A stretch of DNA of 64,000 bases from an uncultured Opitutaceae bacterium (lineage in GTDB: Bacteria > Verrucomicrobiota > Verrucomicrobiia > Opitutales > Opitutaceae): contig CALFNN010000012.1 of assembly GCA_937902925.1 (NCBI GenBank), positions 1 through 64,000 on the forward strand. Direction: 5' to 3'. The notes below the pieces were generated by a model. The model saw only the letters and a list, made by a program, of their open reading frames with translations. It was not told where the DNA came from and ran no database searches. Position 1 is the first letter of the stretch. Each line of letters starts with the position of its first letter. The position numbers and the translations under genes are program-made. Of the stretch, positions 59,383 to 64,000 are shown piece after piece.

Positions 59383-61521
59383 ATGTTTCCCCGACGTTTG
59401 TGGCGCCGTGCCGCGCTCGCCGTTACCGCGGCGTTTGCCCTTGTGGCCGCCCGGTCGCAAGCCGCCATCGATCGCGAGGCGCTCGTGCATCGCCACGATG
59501 TGCACGTGACGCACATCGACCACGAGGCGTCCCTGAGCGTCGGCAACGGCGACTTTGCCTTCACCGTTGATGTCACCGGCCTCCAATCCTTCGAAGTGCC
59601 TTACTACAAGGATGGCATTCCGCTCGAGACACTCTCGACCTGGGCGTGGCACTCGTTTCCCAACGTCGACCACCTGAAACTCGAGGACGCGATGGCGCTG
59701 TCCGACTTCCATGGCCGCAAGGTGCCCTACGCGAGTTTGCAGGACAGCCCCGCGGGGAAATATTTCCGTGAGAACCCGCATCCCGTTCCGCTCGGCCAGA
59801 TCAGTCTCGTCTACAAAGGCCAGCCGCTCACAGTCGACCAACTCAGCGCCATCGACCAGAAGTTGGATCTTTGGACTGGCGTGATCCACAGCACCTACGC
59901 GCTCGCGGGCCAGCCCGTCGTCGTCGACACCGCCGCGCATTCCTCGCTCAGCCTCGTCGCCATCCGGATTCAGTCGCCGCTGATCAGGAGCGGCGATCTG
60001 CAGGTGCGTTTTCGCTTCGCCTACTCGCACGATGTCAGCGTCAAAAACAAGCCGCCGCTCGTCTGGGACAAGCCGGCCCTCCACCACACCGTCGTGGCGC
60101 GGCAAGGCGCCAACTTCGCCCAGCTCGCCCGCACGATCGACGACACCAAGTATTTCGCCAACGTGCAATGGCAGGGCCCCGCCGGGCTGACCGAGGCCGC
60201 GCCGCACGATTTCCGCCTCGCGGCCCAGGACGCCGGCACTCTCGCCTTCACTTGCGGGTTTTCTCCCGACGCCGCGACCACGCGCTGGCCGGACTTCGAT
60301 GAAACCCGCTCGGCGAGCGCGAACGGCTGGAAAGACTATTGGAGCAAAGGCGGCGTCATCGATTTTTCCGGCAGCACCGATCCCCGCGCCCCGGAACTCG
60401 AGCGCCGCATCGTGCTTTCGCAATACCTCATGCGGGTGAACTACGGCGGCAGCATGCCGCCCGCGGAAAGCGGTCTCACGCACCTGAGCTGGTATGGAAA
60501 GCACAATTCCGAGATGTATTTCTGGCACGCCGCGCAGTTCTACGAATGGGGCCACGTCGATCTCCTCGAGAAAGGTTTGTCGTGGTATCGCAAGATTCTC
60601 CCGGGTGCATTGAAGGACGCCGCCGCGCAGGGCTTCGAGGGCGCCCGCTGGCCGAAGATGGCCGGCATCGACGGCCGTCCCGGGCCCGGCACCATCAATC
60701 CTTTCATCATCTGGAACGAACCGAACCCGATCTATCTCTGCGAACTCGTCTACCGCGCGCATCCCGACGCCGCGACGCTCGCCAGATATCGCGACGTCGT
60801 TTTCGAGTCCGCCAAGTTCCTCGCCTCCTTCGCGTGGCTCGACCCGAAAACCGGTCGCTATGTCCTCGGTCCGCCGATCAAGAACGTCAGCGAAAGCACC
60901 GGGGAGAACAACACGATGAACCCGACGTTCGAGCTCGCTTACTGGCACTACGGCCTGCAAGTCGCGCAGCAGTGGCGCGCCCGGCTCGGCCTCGCACCCG
61001 AACCGCATTGGTCTGACGTCCTGCAAAAACTTTCCCCGCTTCCCGTCGCCGACGGCAAGTATCTCGAAATGGAAACGTCCCCAAACATCTACCAGCGCCA
61101 GGGTGGCGTGCCCACGACGATGCTGCTCGCGTTGGGTTTTCTGCCGCAGACGGACATGATCGACGTGGAGACCATGCGCCGGACCTTCGACGAAGTGAAT
61201 CACCGCAGCCGCAACGGCATCGGCCGCTGGGTGAGCTGGTCTCAGGGTCAGGGCGCGATGACCGCGGCGCGGCTCGGTCAGACCGAGAACGCGCTCGGCA
61301 TCATCCTCAACCCGTCCGCACGCTTTATGCCCAACGGCCATGTGCGGCGCGCCGCCGAGCCGATCGACTGCCCCGCGTTTCTCCCCGTCAATGCTTCCCT
61401 CCTCGCCGCCGCCGGTCTCATGGCGGGCGGCTGGGATGGCGCGCCGGCGGGCGACCTCCCGGGTTTTCCGCGCGACCCGAAGTGGAAAATCGCCGCCGAG
61501 GGTCTGCAGCGGATGCCCTGA
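59383..61521 (+). CDS. exported six-hairpin glycosidase-like protein (GH65-like)
   Basis: A 712-residue exported protein. The signal region MFPRRLWRRAALAVTAAF is followed by HEASLSVGNGDFAFTVDVTG near 50, a typical start of the N-terminal beta-sandwich of GH65/GH95-type proteins. The (alpha/alpha)6 domain from about 340 has LSWYGKHNSEMYFWHAAQFY near 370, RWPKMAGIDGRPGPG near 425 and NPFIIWNEPNPIYLCELVYR near 440, with acidic residues suitable for catalysis. The exact CAZy family and substrate cannot be fixed without a search. The ATG at 59383 is taken; ATG at 59344 is possible but gives a longer basic tail. It follows purA by 177 bases. Confidence 0.72.
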   Translation: MFPRRLWRRAALAVTAAFALVAARSQAAIDREALVHRHDVHVTHIDHEASLSVGNGDFAFTVDVTGLQSFEVPYYKDGIPLETLSTWAWHSFPNVDHLKLEDAMALSDFHGRKVPYASLQDSPAGKYFRENPHPVPLGQISLVYKGQPLTVDQLSAIDQKLDLWTGVIHSTYALAGQPVVVDTAAHSSLSLVAIRIQSPLIRSGDLQVRFRFAYSHDVSVKNKPPLVWDKPALHHTVVARQGANFAQLARTIDDTKYFANVQWQGPAGLTEAAPHDFRLAAQDAGTLAFTCGFSPDAATTRWPDFDETRSASANGWKDYWSKGGVIDFSGSTDPRAPELERRIVLSQYLMRVNYGGSMPPAESGLTHLSWYGKHNSEMYFWHAAQFYEWGHVDLLEKGLSWYRKILPGALKDAAAQGFEGARWPKMAGIDGRPGPGTINPFIIWNEPNPIYLCELVYRAHPDAATLARYRDVVFESAKFLASFAWLDPKTGRYVLGPPIKNVSESTGENNTMNPTFELAYWHYGLQVAQQWRARLGLAPEPHWSDVLQKLSPLPVADGKYLEMETSPNIYQRQGGVPTTMLLALGFLPQTDMIDVETMRRTFDEVNHRSRNGIGRWVSWSQGQGAMTAARLGQTENALGIILNPSARFMPNGHVRRAAEPIDCPAFLPVNASLLAAAGLMAGGWDGAPAGDLPGFPRDPKWKIAAEGLQRMP

Positions 61522-61540
61522 GGCCGCGCGAGGGGCTGAC

Positions 61541-62815
61541 CTATTTGGCGGCCGCGAGCCGGGCCATCACCTCGCCGAGCAGGTAAATCGAACCGGTGAC
61601 GACAATCACGTCGTCCGCGCCGCCCGCCGTGCAACGATCGGGCGCGGGAAATAATTCCTCGACCGTCGCCCGCACAATTCGCCCCCGATACGTCGGCGGC
61701 ACGAGCGCTTCCAGTTCCACATGCGAACACGCTCGCGGCTGGTGGGGCACGACCAAATGGACTTCGCCCGCATGCCGGCAAATGGTGGCGATCAGCGCCT
61801 GTGCCCGCGCCGCGCCCAGGGCGCCGGCGATCACGATCGGTGCCCGGTCTGCCTCCGCCACGAGGCGCGCGAGATTGCTGTCGAGCACCTTCGCTCCTTC
61901 CGGATTGTGCGAGGCGTCGAGAATCGCGAGGCGGCCGCCCAACCGGACTCGCTGCCAGCGCCCCGGCCAGTCGACATGCCGCAGGCCGTCCGTAATCGCC
62001 GCGTCGGTGATCCGCCACGCAGGTCCGAGGGTGCGCGCGACCAGTGTCGCCGTCGCCGCGTTCCACCGCTGATAGTCACCCTCAAGGTTCGTCTCCGGAT
62101 AACCGGCTAGTTCCTCCCCGAACGTTTCTCCCACCGACATGAGCGGCGCCCCGCGCGTCCTGGCAACCCGTCGAATCACCGTCGCTGCCTCCGGTGGCAC
62201 CCGTCCCATCACGACCGGGCGTCCCGGCTTGATGATGCCGGCCTTTTCACCCGCGATATTTTCGATCCCCTCGCCGAGAAACTCGCAATGATCGAGGCTG
62301 ATCGAAGTGATCACGCTCACCTCCGGCGTCACGATATTCGTCGCATCCAGCCGGCCGCCCAGGCCGACCTCGAGGACGGAGATGTCGCAGGCCTTCCGCT
62401 GGAACTGCAGAAACGCCATCGCCGTCATGAATTCAAAAAAGCTCGGCCGGTCGTCCGCCGCGACCGCCGCGAGCTTCTCCGCGATGGGCCGCAACTCTCG
62501 GACGTAGGCCACGACCTCGTCTTCGGTCAAAGTCTCGCGCTCCACCTGCACGCGTTCCTCGAGTTTCACCAAGTGGGGCGACGTATAGAGGCCCGTCCGC
62601 CAGCCCGCGGCGTGCAGGATCGCATCGAGCATCGCCGCCACCGAGCCCTTGCCGTTGGTGCCGGCCACGTGCACGCACGGCACGGCCTGCTCCGGGTGGC
62701 CCAGCGCCGCCGCGAGCGGGCCCATGCGATCGATGCCGTGTTTGCTTCCGGCCGGCTTCAGCCCGAACAGATACTCCGTCACGGCCGCGTGGTCGGCCGG
62801 GTCGCCGGTGGCCAT
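61541..62815 (-). CDS. folC: folylpolyglutamate synthase / dihydrofolate synthase
   Basis: A 424-residue Mur-ligase-type enzyme that adds glutamate to folate. The P-loop GTNGKGS is at 52-58, the SPHL segment TGLYTSPHLVKLEERVQ near 73, EVGLGGRLDATNIV near 145, ITSISLDHCEFLGEGIENIA near 165 and LAILDASHNPEGAKVL near 305 (C-terminal ligase domain). The ATG at 62815 gives MATGDPADHAAVTEYLFGL; the longer reading overlaps accD. It lies 16 bases after accD, the same accD-folC pairing that is seen in Proteobacteria. Confidence 0.93.
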   Translation of the reverse strand: MATGDPADHAAVTEYLFGLKPAGSKHGIDRMGPLAAALGHPEQAVPCVHVAGTNGKGSVAAMLDAILHAAGWRTGLYTSPHLVKLEERVQVERETLTEDEVVAYVRELRPIAEKLAAVAADDRPSFFEFMTAMAFLQFQRKACDISVLEVGLGGRLDATNIVTPEVSVITSISLDHCEFLGEGIENIAGEKAGIIKPGRPVVMGRVPPEAATVIRRVARTRGAPLMSVGETFGEELAGYPETNLEGDYQRWNAATATLVARTLGPAWRITDAAITDGLRHVDWPGRWQRVRLGGRLAILDASHNPEGAKVLDSNLARLVAEADRAPIVIAGALGAARAQALIATICRHAGEVHLVVPHQPRACSHVELEALVPPTYRGRIVRATVEELFPAPDRCTAGGADDVIVVTGSIYLLGEVMARLAAAK

Positions 62816-62831
62816 GAGGGCGCGGTGGCGA

Positions 62832-63704
62832 TCAGTTTTTGCCGGCCGCGCGCGCCGGGGATTTCCTGCGGACATGCAATGCGTGCAGGATTTCGGCAAG
62901 CCGGTCGCGCATTTCCAGCCGGCTTACGATCTGGTCGATGAGGCCATGCTTGAGCAGGAATTCGGCCGTCTGAAACCCCACGGGCAGCGTCTGCTTCGTC
63001 GTGTCCTTGATGACCCGCGCCCCGGCGAAACCGATCAAGGCCCCGGGTTCGGCCAGGATCACGTCGCCCAGGGTCGCAAAGCTCGCCGTCACCCCGCCCA
63101 TCGTCGGGTGCGTCAGCACCGAAATGAAGGGCAACCGCGCCTGCGCCAGCCGGCCCAGCGCGGCACTGGTCTTGGCCATCTGCATCAACGAGTAGATGCC
63201 CTCCTGCATCCGCGCGCCACCCGACGCGCTGAAGACGATGCACGGGATTTTCTTCGCAATGGCCGCTTCGATGGCCCGCGTGATTTTTTCGCCCGCCGCC
63301 GCCCCCATCGCCCCGCCGCAAAAGCGGAAATCCATCACCGCCGCCGCGACGTCCACCCCGTGGATTTTTCCCACGCCGCAGATCACGGCCTCCGGCAGCC
63401 CGCTGTCGCGCTCGTAACGCTTGATCCGCTCGGGATATGGCTGGGAATCGACGAAATTCAGGGGATCGCTCGAACGGACCGCCGCGTCCATTTCGACGAA
63501 GCTTCCCTCGTCAAACAGCTTCGCGATGCGCGCCCGCGCCCCAAGCGGAAAATGGTGCCCGCTCTTCGGCACGACCATCTGGTTGTCCTCGACCTCCTTG
63601 TTGAAAATGATCTCCCCGCTGGCAGGATCCTTGGTGTAAACCCCTTTCGGGATGTCTTTTTTCTTCGTCTTGCGGACCGTGTAGGTGGGTTTGTCGAAAT
63701 GCAT
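62832..63704 (-). CDS. accD: acetyl-CoA carboxylase carboxyltransferase beta subunit without zinc ribbon
   Basis: A 290-residue crotonase-fold subunit that moves CO2 from biotin to acetyl-CoA with AccA. The body is normal: [11 protein letters not shown] near 67, [17 protein letters not shown] near 130, [19 protein letters not shown] near 160, [16 protein letters not shown] near 195 and [15 protein letters not shown] near 215. The N-terminal zinc ribbon, CxxC...CxxC in E. coli AccD, aligns without gaps but its four Cys are Asp26, Ser29, Val45 and Ser48 ([12 protein letters not shown] then MVVPKSGHH). So zinc binding is lost while the domain shape may remain. The ATG at 63704 is chosen over a TTG at 63722. 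Downstream folC is 16 bases away; comF ends 4 bases upstream. Confidence 0.93.
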   Translation of the reverse strand: MHFDKPTYTVRKTKKKDIPKGVYTKDPASGEIIFNKEVEDNQMVVPKSGHHFPLGARARIAKLFDEGSFVEMDAAVRSSDPLNFVDSQPYPERIKRYERDSGLPEAVICGVGKIHGVDVAAAVMDFRFCGGAMGAAAGEKITRAIEAAIAKKIPCIVFSASGGARMQEGIYSLMQMAKTSAALGRLAQARLPFISVLTHPTMGGVTASFATLGDVILAEPGALIGFAGARVIKDTTKQTLPVGFQTAEFLLKHGLIDQIVSRLEMRDRLAEILHALHVRRKSPARAAGKN

Positions 63705-63708
63705 GGGT

Positions 63709-64000
63709 TCAGCCGTGGCCAAAGGTTGCGACGCCGAGGTTCAAGCCACCCGCCCGCCGGAGCGTGCGCGCGCAGCTGTTGAGCGTGGAGCCGGTTGTGA
63801 AAACGTCATCAACAAGGAGGTAATGCAGGGACGGATTTAGGATCGCGCCCCGGACCAGTGCAAAGGCATTTTTCAGGTTCGCCATTCGGGTGCGCCGGTC
63901 GAACGCCGTCTGCGTCGCGGTGTCCGTCACCCGGCGGAGCAACCGCTCGACGCGGGCGCCGCCGCCGGCCGCCCGGGCCAGCGCCTCGGCCAGCAGGGTC
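63709..64000 (-). CDS. comF: ComF-family phosphoribosyltransferase-like protein, C-terminal part (runs off the window)
   Basis: The visible 97 codons are the C-terminal part of a ComF-type protein. The PRPP-binding motif is [17 protein letters not shown], preceded by [16 protein letters not shown], the conserved RxxN segment of the family. The N-terminal zinc-finger part, if present, is outside the window. ComF is linked to DNA uptake in competent bacteria but is widespread beyond them. It ends 4 bases before accD, so it is probably in one transcript with accD and folC. The reading frame is open to the window edge; an ATG-like codon inside the part seen is not the true start. Confidence 0.85.
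   Translation of the reverse strand, partial: TLLAEALARAAGGGARVERLLRRVTDTATQTAFDRRTRMANLKNAFALVRGAILNPSLHYLLVDDVFTTGSTLNSCARTLRRAGGLNLGVATFGHG

Noticed and set aside
1-64000. CRISPR arrays, tRNA or rRNA genes, transposases, prophage, toxin-antitoxin or biosynthetic gene clusters
   Set aside because: Looked for in all spacers and neighbouring frames; no repeat-spacer pattern, tRNA fold, transposase motif or phage gene was found.

Overview
The window is high-GC, densely coded bacterial chromosome with no rRNA, tRNA, phage, insertion sequence or CRISPR array that I can see. The gene content points to Verrucomicrobiota, most likely an Opitutaceae relative. The indicators are a secretin/PilM locus arranged like Amuc_1098-1101 of Akkermansia, many secreted or Tat-exported polysaccharide enzymes (GH28, CE15, heparinase-like, DUF2264), weak Shine-Dalgarno signals with frequent GTG starts, and spacer hairpins built from short tandem units. 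This placement is inference from memory of these families; no search was run.

Layout. 0-6.7 kb: start of rpsA, a lipoprotein, the agmatine-to-putrescine pair aguA/aguB, a membrane protein, hisG, a divergent OmpR-type regulator and a stand-alone 5'-3' exonuclease. 6.7-17.9 kb: one minus-strand operon with a PilM-PilN fusion, an Amuc_1100-like (PilO-like) protein, an Amuc_1099-like protein, a TPR-secretin and a 1503-residue Ig-repeat protein. 18-24.4 kb: a PIG-V-like mannosyltransferase, a small exported protein, a Nudix hydrolase, then pdhA-pdhB-pdhC with a hairpin element in each spacer. 24.4-32.6 kb: a DUF2264 protein, two tandem membrane coiled-coil paralogues, a D-malate/tartrate dehydrogenase with a DASS carboxylate transporter, and a heparinase-like lyase. 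32.6-40.4 kb: a minus-strand run of FtsB-like protein, UAP1-type uridylyltransferase, phosphohexomutase and methyltransferase; a plus-strand GspA-GspB pair; a WbaP-type sugar-phosphate transferase. 40.4-47.6 kb: polX, a DHNA-CoA thioesterase-like gene, a cupin, menE, menC, guaB and a DUF6172 protein. 47.6-61.5 kb: glutathione peroxidase, HGSNAT-like acyltransferase, RNB ribonuclease and a secreted carbohydrate cluster (Tat protein, GH28, two-domain CE15, six-hairpin glycosidase-like) with a divergent purA inside it. 61.5-64 kb: comF-accD-folC, with an AccD lacking all four zinc cysteines.

Main points of interest: the Amuc_1100-type envelope locus ending in a giant Ig-repeat protein; the cysteine-free AccD; a CE15 protein with a probably inactive second hydrolase domain; the tandem coiled-coil paralogues; and four intergenic hairpins plus one intragenic repeat, one of which fills the whole polX/thioesterase divergent spacer. 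No gap between genes exceeds about 300 bases. Start codons were often chosen by family alignment rather than by ribosome binding sites, which are weak throughout.
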